Source: PRO6 sp049646625
Lineage (GTDB): Bacteria > Pseudomonadota > Alphaproteobacteria > Rhizobiales > Xanthobacteraceae
NCBI GenBank assembly: GCA_049646625.1
Contig: JBARWE010000009.1
Location: 1 to 25,430 of the forward strand
Direction of reading: 5' to 3'
Length of the DNA stretch: 25,430 bases
In this document: one piece after another, positions 7,967 through 13,873 of the stretch
How the letters are laid out: every line of letters begins with the position of its first letter
Numbering within the stretch: position 1 is the stretch's first letter
Position numbers and translations under genes: made by a program
Notes under the pieces: model-generated
The model's input: only the letters and a program-made list of their open reading frames with translations
What the model was told of the DNA's origin: nothing
The model's database searches: none

Positions 7967-9139
7967 ATGACGGACCTAAGCCGTATCGGAGCACGCGACG
8001 CGCTCAAGTCTCGAAAAGGCGATGAGCCTCACTGGATGCGCCTCCGCGCTGGTGTTTACGTCGGGTTCCGCCCGAGCCGGAAAGGTGGCCGGGGTACGTG
8101 GTTCGCGCGTGCCTTTGATGTAGATGCGAGGAAATACCGTCGAAAAGCCCTTGGCGATTACGGCGATTTCAGCGGAAACGACGTGTTCACGGCGGCCCGA
8201 AAAGACGCGGAAGCCTGGGGCCAGCAGGTCGAGAGCGGCGGAACACGGGTCGAGAAAATGGAAACGGTCGCAGATGCCTGCCGGGCATACCTGAAAGTCA
8301 AGCCGGAGGCGTCGGGTGCGGCTGGGATGCTGCGGCGGCACGTTTTCTCCGATCCGATTGCCAGCGTTCGGCTGGACAGGCTGCGGCGGCATCATCTTCG
8401 GGAATGGCGAGCGCGGCTGGAGAGCAAGCCCGCGTTGGTCTCGCGCAACAAGGCCGGCGAAAAGCGTACACGCCAGCGATCGGCGGCGTCGGTGAATCGT
8501 GACATGGTTCCATTGCGCGCCGCGCTGACGCGGGTTCTTCCGCCCGGGGCACCTGGAACAGATGCGGCGTGGCAAGAGGCTATGAAACCTGCAAAGGGGG
8601 CCAATCGATCGCGCGGGCTTTATCTTGACCGCGAACAGCGCCGCAAGCTGCTGGAAAATATCGATCAGGAGGCATTGCCGTTCGTAATGGCCATGACACT
8701 GTTACCGCTCCGCCCCGGCGCGTTGGCAAAATTGAAGGTTCGAGACTTCGACGCGCGAACAAGGACGCTGGCGGTCGGATTGGACAAAGCCGGCGCGCAA
8801 CGGAAAATTCAGTTACCGGAGAACATCGCCGAATTTCTGGTCGCACAGTGCAAGGACAAGCTGCAACTCGCGCCGCTTTTCATGCGCTGCAATGGAAGCG
8901 TGTGGAACAAGGATGCCTGGAAAACTCCGATCAACGAGGCGGTGGAGGCGTCTGGTCTGCCGTCCGGGGTGACGGCCTACGTACTGCGTCATTGTGTGTT
9001 GACCGATCTCGTTCTTGCCGGCCTTCCGATCCTGACTGTGGCGCAGTTGAGCGGCACGAGCGTGCAAATGATCCAGGCTCACTACGGACACTTGGTCGGA
9101 AATGCCGCGCCAGCGGCCTTGGCGGGGTTGGCGCTGTGA
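7967..9139 (+). CDS. int: Tyrosine-family site-specific integrase
   Basis: A 390-aa recombinase that would insert and excise the element at tRNA-Val(CAC). Residues 1 to about 95 are an arm-binding/DUF4102-like basic N-terminus (VYVGFRPSRKGGRGTWFARA); about 100-195 is the core-binding SAM-like domain; about 215-385 is catalytic. Catalytic residues visible: Arg249 (LLPLRPGALAKLK), Lys near 274 in the beta-hairpin (GLDKAGAQRK), Arg341 followed by His342 (TAYVLRHCVLTD), His372 and the nucleophile Tyr373 in AHYGHL. The first His of the usual HxxR box is Tyr338, a substitution I believe is seen in many proteobacterial phage integrases. The ATG at 7967 is preceded by a run of G (7956-7960). The stop overlaps the start of the next gene by 4 nt (GTGA), so both are made together. 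Confidence 0.95.
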   Translation: MTDLSRIGARDALKSRKGDEPHWMRLRAGVYVGFRPSRKGGRGTWFARAFDVDARKYRRKALGDYGDFSGNDVFTAARKDAEAWGQQVESGGTRVEKMETVADACRAYLKVKPEASGAAGMLRRHVFSDPIASVRLDRLRRHHLREWRARLESKPALVSRNKAGEKRTRQRSAASVNRDMVPLRAALTRVLPPGAPGTDAAWQEAMKPAKGANRSRGLYLDREQRRKLLENIDQEALPFVMAMTLLPLRPGALAKLKVRDFDARTRTLAVGLDKAGAQRKIQLPENIAEFLVAQCKDKLQLAPLFMRCNGSVWNKDAWKTPINEAVEASGLPSGVTAYVLRHCVLTDLVLAGLPILTVAQLSGTSVQMIQAHYGHLVGNAAPAALAGLAL

Positions 9140-9630
9140 ATGCTACGGAAAACGACCGGGCTGCGATCATCGACTGGCTGCACCTGGTTAAGACGGGGGC
9201 GTTGCGTGCCGGTGCGGACCGCATACGTTTTGCTCAACGCCTGATCAATGCACTGGTCGCTCTTGATGAGGGGCGGGTCGATCCGTTGTTGAAGTCGGCT
9301 AAGAAGGCCAATAGCGCAAAGACAAAACGCGAGGTCGAGGAGGATGCGCTGATCGTCGCATCGGTTGATGCGCTTATTAAGATTGGCATTTCACGGAACG
9401 ACGCGGCGAGGAAGGTCGGAGATATTGCCGGCATGAAGCCAGGCGCTGTGATTGATCTGCGCAAGAAGGTGAGTGGCAAGGGCGCAAAGTACAAAGCACA
9501 CAGGCCACGGCACGTTGCGAATAGAAAGAGGGTGACGTTAGGTCTGGTTGATCGAGGTCTTCCGTCGGTAACGGAGGAAACGATTATCAACAATCTTGCC
9601 ATGAGCCTTATACTTTCGAGGGGTGCGTAA
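9136..9630 (+). CDS. Unknown protein translationally coupled to the integrase
   Basis: A 164-aa protein starting at GTG 9136, whose start overlaps the integrase stop (GTGA), with GGGG a few nt upstream. The open frame runs further back inside int but those codons look like shadow. Residues 1-60 are helical and acidic/basic mixed; 60-80 are charged (KSAKKANSAKTKREVEE); about 90-125 (KIGISRNDAARKVGDIAG, then MKPGAVIDLRKKVSG) look like a helix-turn-helix that could bind DNA; the tail to about 145 is basic (KYKAHRPRHVANRKR). I do not recognise the family. Coupling to integrase suggests a directionality factor, partner or regulator. It is not a shadow of int, because it lies beyond the int stop and its amino-acid make-up is protein-like. 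Confidence 0.65.
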   Translation: MNATENDRAAIIDWLHLVKTGALRAGADRIRFAQRLINALVALDEGRVDPLLKSAKKANSAKTKREVEEDALIVASVDALIKIGISRNDAARKVGDIAGMKPGAVIDLRKKVSGKGAKYKAHRPRHVANRKRVTLGLVDRGLPSVTEETIINNLAMSLILSRGA

Positions 9631-9633
9631 TTT

Positions 9634-9660
9634 GGTGCACCCGACCGTATCGCGTGCACC
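9634..9660. repeat. Inverted repeat GGTGCAC / GTGCACC
   Basis: A 7-bp perfect inverted repeat (9634-9640 and 9654-9660) with a 13-nt spacer, 3 nt after the stop of the preceding gene and 54 nt before the HTH gene. It could be an operator for an HTH regulator or a weak stem at the end of the int transcript; no T-run follows. Confidence 0.4.
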
Positions 9661-9680
9661 GGGCCGACGCAGGCATACAC

Positions 9681-9713
9681 GTTCTCGTTCGATTATGAAC
9701 GGGAAACGAGAAC
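9681..9713. promoter_or_regulatory. Inverted repeat covering the ribosome-binding site of the HTH gene
   Basis: GTTCTCGTT at 9681-9689 pairs perfectly with AACGAGAAC at 9705-9713, which ends one base before the ATG at 9715. In RNA this 9-bp hairpin would bury the purine-rich ribosome-binding region (GGGAAACGAG). In DNA it could be an autoregulatory operator. Confidence 0.5.
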
Positions 9714-9714
9714 A

Positions 9715-9921
9715 ATGAAAAACAGAGATAAGGACACGGCTGCGCCCGTCGCGTATTCAATCGATGAGGCATGCCGCGCGACCAGCCTTTGCAGAACAAG
9801 CTTGTACAAGCTCATCAGCGATGGAAAAGTACAGGCAAAGAAGATCGGCGGGCGAACGGTGATTGCCGCTGACGCGCTGCACCGCCTGATCAATGAGGCT
9901 CCCGACTTCAACGCCGCCTGA
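9715..9921 (+). CDS. Excisionase-like helix-turn-helix DNA-binding protein (HTH_17/MerR-like)
   Basis: A 68-aa protein with a single winged HTH at about residues 14-60: YSIDEACRATSLCRTSLYKL then ISDGKVQAKKIGGRTVIAA, the classic excisionase/AlpA-type pattern in which a first helix pair ends in SLYKLI and a wing holds KKIGGRT. Such proteins bend DNA at att sites for excision or switch on satellite genes (AlpA in P4-like elements). It is preceded by an inverted repeat hiding its start and followed by a hairpin with the look of a terminator, so it is probably its own transcription unit. It is the best candidate in the element for a master switch; excision versus transcription control cannot be told apart from sequence. 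Confidence 0.85.
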   Translation: MKNRDKDTAAPVAYSIDEACRATSLCRTSLYKLISDGKVQAKKIGGRTVIAADALHRLINEAPDFNAA

Positions 9922-9931
9922 CGATCGGCAT

Positions 9932-9953
9932 GCCGGGCGCGAAATCGCCCGGC
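9932..9953 (+). terminator. Likely intrinsic terminator after the HTH gene
   Basis: A perfect 8-bp GC-rich stem (GCCGGGCG 9932-9939, CGCCCGGC 9946-9953) with a 6-nt loop, 10 nt after the HTH stop. The T tract behind it is short (TCCATTT), so termination may be partial. Confidence 0.6.
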
Positions 9954-10012
9954 TCCATTTCTGGAAACCGGGCGGATCAAACATTTAGGCGCACCGTGAC
10001 AGTTGCGTTTAT

Positions 10013-10018
10013 TATAAT
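10013..10018 (+). promoter_or_regulatory. Perfect TATAAT -10 box ahead of the replication/RT operon
   Basis: TATAAT at 10013-10018 lies in an AT-rich patch between the terminator and the start at 10061. A consensus -35 at 17-nt spacing is not evident (CGCACC at 9990-9995; GTGACA at 9996-10001 is too close), which suggests an activated promoter. It would drive the genes from 10061 to at least 12321. Confidence 0.45.
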
Positions 10019-10060
10019 GAATGACCGCTCTCTGCAAGATTGCAGCATCGCGAGAGCATC

Positions 10061-10585
10061 ATGTCGTCAGATTTCACACCGCAGTGGCCGCGCACCGTCG
10101 CCGGCGCAGATTGGCGCGCGCCGCTGTACCGCCCTGAGCTTGAGGCAATCGCCAAGCGCGCCGACCATCTCTATCGAACCTATAGCCTCAGTGAAGAGCA
10201 TCGGGCCTGGATGCTCGTGCAGTATGGTCGCCTTGTCGAAGCTGACAAACTGATCGACGCCCTCAGTCGGATCATGGGCGAAATCTCGCTGCGGAACGAT
10301 CCCGGCGTCCGCCCGTCCAAGCCGATGAAGCACGGTATCGGTAGCAACAGCGAAACGATTAACGGGGCCGTTGGCTTCGCGCCGCGCCTCGCTGACTGGG
10401 TGCAGAAGCTCGAAGATCACTACGGTGTGACCGCTTGGCGCGAGTTCGGCCACGTCGGACACGATGTCCGTTTCCCGGACGATCCGCGCAATGTGTCGGT
10501 GCCGGTTGACCCTCGAAACTTCGTGCCGCTGGTTAACCCGCATGCAAAGCCCGTTCTCGTCGATGACGACATTGACGCCATTTGA
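10061..10585 (+). CDS. Unknown protein, first gene of the replication operon
   Basis: A 174-aa protein. I use the ATG at 10061 (MSSDFTPQWPRT) because GAGAG lies about 5 nt upstream; an in-frame TTG at 10040 would add seven residues. Visible features: an aromatic N-terminal part (WPRTVAGADWRAPLYRPEL), a helical middle (HLYRTYSLSEEHRAWMLVQY, about 37-56), PKL-free polar linker around 85-105, a segment DWVQKLEDHYGVTAWREFGH (about 113-132), and a Pro/Val-rich acidic tail ending DDDIDAI. I do not recognise a family. Its stop overlaps or abuts the helicase start, so it is probably made with the helicase and may help load it or act in origin recognition. A long frame on the opposite strand (10067-10603) is judged to be its shadow. 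Confidence 0.65.
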   Translation: MSSDFTPQWPRTVAGADWRAPLYRPELEAIAKRADHLYRTYSLSEEHRAWMLVQYGRLVEADKLIDALSRIMGEISLRNDPGVRPSKPMKHGIGSNSETINGAVGFAPRLADWVQKLEDHYGVTAWREFGHVGHDVRFPDDPRNVSVPVDPRNFVPLVNPHAKPVLVDDDIDAI

Positions 10586-10596
10586 GGGGTCGGGCA

Positions 10597-12321
10597 TTGA
10601 CATACCTATTTTCCGATTGGCAGGCCGGGGAGCCGCCGCCAGAAGGATGGGATTGCGCGGACGCTGTGCGCGACGGCTGGACCAAAGCCGATCTCGACGC
10701 CTTCATGCGCGCGACCGTCAAGCCGGGGCTGCCAACGCCAACGCCGCCGGATAAGCCGACATCACTGCCCGCTGATAGATGCGCGGCTCCTGCCGGTACA
10801 TCCGTCCAGACTTCTCCCGCCCAGCCTCGCGATGCCGCTAAACCAATGGAGTTTAAACGGATAGAACAGGGGGGCACTGCTAGGCCACTCAATGTGGTCG
10901 TCGCCCCACCACAGCCGCTCGCTGATGCGTTAACCGGCGACCAGATATCTAGGATGATCCCCGCGCACTATGTCGTTTGGGGCAGCGAGGTTGAAATTGC
11001 CGGCATCTTGGCCCGGGAGTTATCCGAAGATCGAGGCGGACACGTCGTGCGCGCCGAGGGTGGATTTTGGGAATTTCGATCAACACAGTGGTCGGAGATA
11101 CCAGAACAGCGTATGCGCCTCATGGTACATATGTTCGATGGTGCACGGGTCGGCGACAAGGGAACACCCTTGAAAGTTGGCCGGCGAATGATCGATGGCG
11201 TTCTATCGGAGTTGGGGGCGAAGCTCGGAAAGCCCGACTACTTCGAATGCACCACGGTCGGGATCAACGCCGCAAATGGTGTTGTCGTGTTTGACGATGC
11301 GGGCAATCCCCGCCTACGCGCGCACAGTGCCGACGATCGATTTCGGTTCACGATCCCGGCGGATTTTACCGTACACGACGACATGGAGCCGCCCGATGGC
11401 TCGTACCTCCACCATCTGATTTCTGGCGCGTTCCGGGGCGATCATGACGCGCATGAGAAGCAGCAACTCATCGGTGAAATGCTGGGGGCTGCCGCGCTCG
11501 GACTGGCCACGCGACTGCCTCAACCTAAGGCTTTCGTTTTTCTCGGTGAGACCGCCAGCAACGGCAAAAGCACGATTGCGCGATTGCTGTCGTGCCTTCT
11601 TCCGGCCGGCTCGGTCTCGTCTATCCCGCCAGTGGCATTCGGGGACGAGCGGCGCATTATCAATCTTGCTGGCAAGGCCGCAAACGTCGCAGATGAATTG
11701 TCGGCCAGCGCTATTGCCGGCGAGGCATTCAAGGCCGCCGTGACTGGCGATCCGTTGGAAGGACGCGACCTCTACCGATCAGCCGTCACTTTCTCGCCCA
11801 GGGCGCTGCACTGCTTCACCACGAATACCTTGCCGCGCTTCAACGGCGGCCTCGATCGCGGTTTGCAACGACGCCTCGTCGTAGTCAGGTTCAATCGCTC
11901 GATCCCAGAAAGCGAGATCATTCCCGATATCGCCAATCGTATCCGCCGCGACGAATTGGGTCTGCTTCTCCAGTACGCCGTTTCCGGAGCGCAAAGGCTG
12001 ATCCGAAACAAAGCCTACACGATCCCGGCGTCGTCGAAAGAAGCGCTGCAATCCTGGCTGATGCTTGATCCGATGCATGAATGGTTCGAAGCTCGGATTG
12101 TCACCGCAGATACTGAACCGTATGACGGCTGGCCTTCGACCGGGCGGCTATTTTCTGATTTCAAGCAATGGGCAATCGACGAGGGGCATTCGGAGCGCTT
12201 TTTGCCGCCAGTCAATACATTCTCGCAGCGGCTCAAAACGTTTCCCGGCGTTCAGATCAAGCGGCTTTCTCGCGGATCAGTTGCGGCCGGCGTTCGATTA
12301 AATGGCTCAGAGGGCTGGTAG
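10597..12321 (+). CDS. SF3/D5-type replication helicase (phage/plasmid primase P4-type C-terminal half)
   Basis: About 574 aa. Residues 1-110 are a low-complexity Pro-rich N-terminus with a WDCADAVRDGW-like piece; about 115-260 is the D5_N-like helical/beta region; the SF3 ATPase follows, with Walker A GETASNGKST at 317-326, Walker B-like NVADELS, and the sensor segment HCFTTNTLPRF, then the QRRLVVVRFNR arginine region. The C-terminal 110 residues (MHEWFEARIVTADTEPY onward) are the usual winged-helix-like end. No Toprim or AEP primase motifs are visible, so this is a helicase without its primase half. Start: TTG at 10597 has AGGGG 7 nt upstream; the frame also allows TTG at 10582, overlapping the previous stop. 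It would open the element's origin and recruit host or helper replication proteins. Confidence 0.88.
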   Translation: MTYLFSDWQAGEPPPEGWDCADAVRDGWTKADLDAFMRATVKPGLPTPTPPDKPTSLPADRCAAPAGTSVQTSPAQPRDAAKPMEFKRIEQGGTARPLNVVVAPPQPLADALTGDQISRMIPAHYVVWGSEVEIAGILARELSEDRGGHVVRAEGGFWEFRSTQWSEIPEQRMRLMVHMFDGARVGDKGTPLKVGRRMIDGVLSELGAKLGKPDYFECTTVGINAANGVVVFDDAGNPRLRAHSADDRFRFTIPADFTVHDDMEPPDGSYLHHLISGAFRGDHDAHEKQQLIGEMLGAAALGLATRLPQPKAFVFLGETASNGKSTIARLLSCLLPAGSVSSIPPVAFGDERRIINLAGKAANVADELSASAIAGEAFKAAVTGDPLEGRDLYRSAVTFSPRALHCFTTNTLPRFNGGLDRGLQRRLVVVRFNRSIPESEIIPDIANRIRRDELGLLLQYAVSGAQRLIRNKAYTIPASSKEALQSWLMLDPMHEWFEARIVTADTEPYDGWPSTGRLFSDFKQWAIDEGHSERFLPPVNTFSQRLKTFPGVQIKRLSRGSVAAGVRLNGSEGW

Positions 12322-12564
12322 TCCGCGCCGTCGTGCCACCGTAGATTTTCTGAACACCCCCTTGCAACCAAGGTGGCAGTCCATCATGATGCCGCTACGC
12401 ACGTTGGCGATGACCTGCTTTCGCGTGGCTATATGTCATGAGACCTTATGTTTCGCGATATGTACGCCTTAGAGCTATCTATTTTAACACAATGGATCAC
12501 TCTCAGTTGGCGATTCCAAAACTGGCATCGCGGGTAGCCGACGGGCGGAATACGGAGTTGTTCG
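12322..12564 (+). other. Non-coding interval with short hairpins before the RT module
   Basis: There are 243 nt without a convincing gene, AT-richer than the operon before it. Two structures are visible: TGCCACC (12334-12340) pairs with GGTGGCA (12372-12378) and overlaps a competing hairpin CCTTG-CAAC-CAAGG (12360-12373); and CAGTTGG (12504-12510) pairs with CCAAAACTG (12516-12524) with two unpaired A. Many defence-associated RTs carry their non-coding RNA upstream, so this is one of two places to look for one. A 72-codon open frame starting at 12438 has no clear ribosome-binding site and is not called. Confidence 0.35.
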
Positions 12565-12723
12565 ATGACGAAGAAATTCGCACGTCGGGCGCACCTTATT
12601 CAGGTGATCTTGCAAGTGTTGACGGCCGCCCTGCGGCTGGCCAAGGCTGTGCTTGAGATCCTGGATAAGGTCGCCAACTGCGATGCTCGAAAATTACAAA
12701 GAACATTATACCTCGCGAGGTAA
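12565..12723 (+). CDS. 52-aa amphipathic/hydrophobic helical peptide overlapping the RT gene
   Basis: Starts at ATG 12565 with GGAG at 12554-12557 (7-nt spacing), a better ribosome-binding site than that of the RT itself. The protein starts with a basic MTKKFARRAH, then one long helix rich in Leu, Val, Ile and Ala (about residues 11-37, LIQVILQVLTAALRLAKAV and on), then a polar end with one Cys and basic residues. The helix is amphipathic, with Lys, Arg, Glu and Asp on one face, so it may lie on a membrane or pair with the RT. It overlaps the RT start by 41 nt in another frame, which suggests translational coupling. I do not recognise a family. Being short, it could be a leader whose translation controls the RT, but the strong start signal and ordered helix favour a real product. 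Confidence 0.6.
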   Translation: MTKKFARRAHLIQVILQVLTAALRLAKAVLEILDKVANCDARKLQRTLYLAR

Positions 12724-13414
12724 GCACATCTTTGTCCCAAACGGAGAATGTGACCGGCGGGCAGAGACACTGATCAGATTTGCAGCTGCAATTGATCTCC
12801 CTCATTATTTTTTTCACTACCGCAGCGGCGGGCATGTTGCGGCACTCCACGAACACCGCAGCAATCGATATTTCTTCCGCATCGATCTGAAAAATTTTTT
12901 CTACTCGATATCTCGCAATAGAGTGGCGCATATGCTACGCCAGCTAGGATTTCACTCGGCACGTGAATATGCGGCATGGTCAACCGTGCGCAATCCGTAC
13001 GAGGATGCTCCGAAGTATGCTCTGCCTATTGGCTTCAAGCAGTCGCCCCTGCTGGCCAGTCTGGCGTTATGGCGCTCGGCAGTCGCTTCTTCGATCGAGG
13101 AGGCAATGGAGCGCGGGGTTATCGTGTCCGTTTATTTTGATGATCTGATTGGTTCGGCGACCGACGAACGTGAACTACGCATCACCTATCAGGGCATTCT
13201 GGATGCTTGTACACAAGCGAATCTGCCGGTTAATGCCACCAAACTGATCGAGCCCGCAGATGCCATCGTCGCGTTCAATTGCAGCTTGGTTCATGGGCAG
13301 TCGCGCGTCACCGACGAGCGAATACAAAAATTTTGCGATGAGCTACGTGGACCGGACGCGGAGGCGTCGTTCATTGCGTACTGCGCGCGGGTGCTGCGAG
13401 GTAATGCACACTGA
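12683..13414 (+). CDS. Compact reverse transcriptase of unassigned (Abi/UG-like) type
   Basis: A 243-aa RT (counting from ATG 12683). In order: HIFVP (15-19) and FFHYRSGGHVAALHEHR (43-59) as fingers; motif A RIDLKNFFYSIS with Asp68; motif B PIGFKQSPLLA (115-125); motif C YFDDL with Asp153 and Asp154; motif D LPVNATK (181-187); motif E-like IVAFNCSLV. It then ends after a very short thumb. It lacks the retron VTG box and any maturase, HNH or protease domain, and no template/variable repeat of a diversity-generating element is seen. The SVYFDDLIGS and LPIGFxQSPxLA wording is that of the unknown-group/abortive-infection RTs, some of which are anti-phage, but it lacks their long C-terminal helical repeats. 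Start choice: an in-frame TTG at 12653 has AAGG 6 nt upstream and would add ten residues. It overlaps a 52-aa ORF and is followed by structured non-coding DNA. The gene is AT-richer than its neighbours. Confidence 0.88.
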   Translation: MLENYKEHYTSRGKHIFVPNGECDRRAETLIRFAAAIDLPHYFFHYRSGGHVAALHEHRSNRYFFRIDLKNFFYSISRNRVAHMLRQLGFHSAREYAAWSTVRNPYEDAPKYALPIGFKQSPLLASLALWRSAVASSIEEAMERGVIVSVYFDDLIGSATDERELRITYQGILDACTQANLPVNATKLIEPADAIVAFNCSLVHGQSRVTDERIQKFCDELRGPDAEASFIAYCARVLRGNAH

Positions 13415-13580
13415 TGGCATACCCGTGCAGCACCTTATCCGTTCAAGTTTCTTGTGTATCAATAGCTTCTCTGCAAGTGACGCACTGACAGCGCAAATCA
13501 CCATAGAGCGTCATACCCACCTATATAACCGCCTATATCCCCCGCGCGTTATAGGATTTTCGAGGCTAAGTGCGTCACTT
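13390..13580 (+). ncRNA. Candidate structured RNA at and beyond the RT 3' end
   Basis: Three nested or serial stems are visible. GGTGCTGC (13390-13397) pairs perfectly with GCAGCACC (13427-13434), enclosing the RT stop codon, with an inner ATGC/GCAT (13404-13407, 13417-13420). AAGTGACGCACT (13475-13486) pairs perfectly over 12 bp with AGTGCGTCACTT (13569-13580). Inside the latter loop CCTATA (13532-13537, with a tandem copy at 13520-13525) pairs with TATAGG (13550-13555). The 82-nt loop is far too long for a terminator and no T-run follows. Long closing stems around a folded core are what RT-associated RNAs look like, so this could be template, primer or guide for the RT. The RNA call is inference; the inverted repeats are seen directly. 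Confidence 0.45.
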
Positions 13581-13856
13581 TAACTTAAGCAATAGATCAC
13601 AAATCGAAATCGCCGTTTCAGGTGCTACACTAGTGTGCAATGTGTGCAACTAGCAGGGATCGAGAAGCCGAAAACCTGACAAAACCCGGCATTGCACCGC
13701 CGCCAGCATCGCGCCCGCTGAATGACGATGAGGCTGCCGAGCACCATCATGCCGGCCTGATCTATCCGCGCGCCTCGTCGTGTCGCTATGGCACGCGATT
13801 AAACTCGTCAGCGTGTTGGTAAATGTTGGTCGTGTAGTTTTCGGCTCAACCATTCG
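13581..13856. other. Non-coding interval with operator-like repeats before the small terminase
   Basis: Together with 13415-13580 this is the longest gene-free stretch in the window. It contains a perfect 10-bp palindrome ACACTAGTGT (13627-13636) overlapping two tandem copies of GTGTGCAA (13633-13640 and 13642-13649, 9-nt period). TACACT inside the palindrome (13626-13631) could be a -10 box. A 60-codon open frame from 13640 lacks a ribosome-binding site and has an improbable C-terminus, so it is not called. I see no other structure. Confidence 0.4.
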
Positions 13857-13870
13857 CGACGTAAACGTCG
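13857..13870. promoter_or_regulatory. Inverted repeat CGACGT-AA-ACGTCG next to the small-terminase start
   Basis: A perfect 6-bp inverted repeat with a 2-nt centre ends 3 nt before the ATG at 13874, where the ribosome-binding site should be; no separate Shine-Dalgarno is visible. It could be an operator or a hairpin controlling translation. Confidence 0.45.
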
Positions 13871-13873
13871 GAT

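Noticed and set aside
10067..10603. A 178-codon minus-strand frame opposite the first gene of the replication operon
   Set aside because: The plus-strand frame has a ribosome-binding site, a promoter-like TATAAT and coupling to the helicase; the minus frame has none.
12438..12656. A 72-codon open frame before the RT module
   Set aside because: No ribosome-binding site; it overlaps the better-supported 52-aa ORF in another frame.
12653..13580. Retron
   Set aside because: The RT lacks the VTG box and the msr/msd-like RNA with a1/a2 repeats is not upstream; the downstream inverted repeat is noted but does not make it a retron.
13475..13580. Rho-independent terminator after the RT
   Set aside because: The loop is 82 nt and there is no T-run after the stem.
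13640..13822. A 60-codon open frame before terS
   Set aside because: No ribosome-binding site, it starts inside an operator-like repeat and the C-terminal half has an improbable composition.
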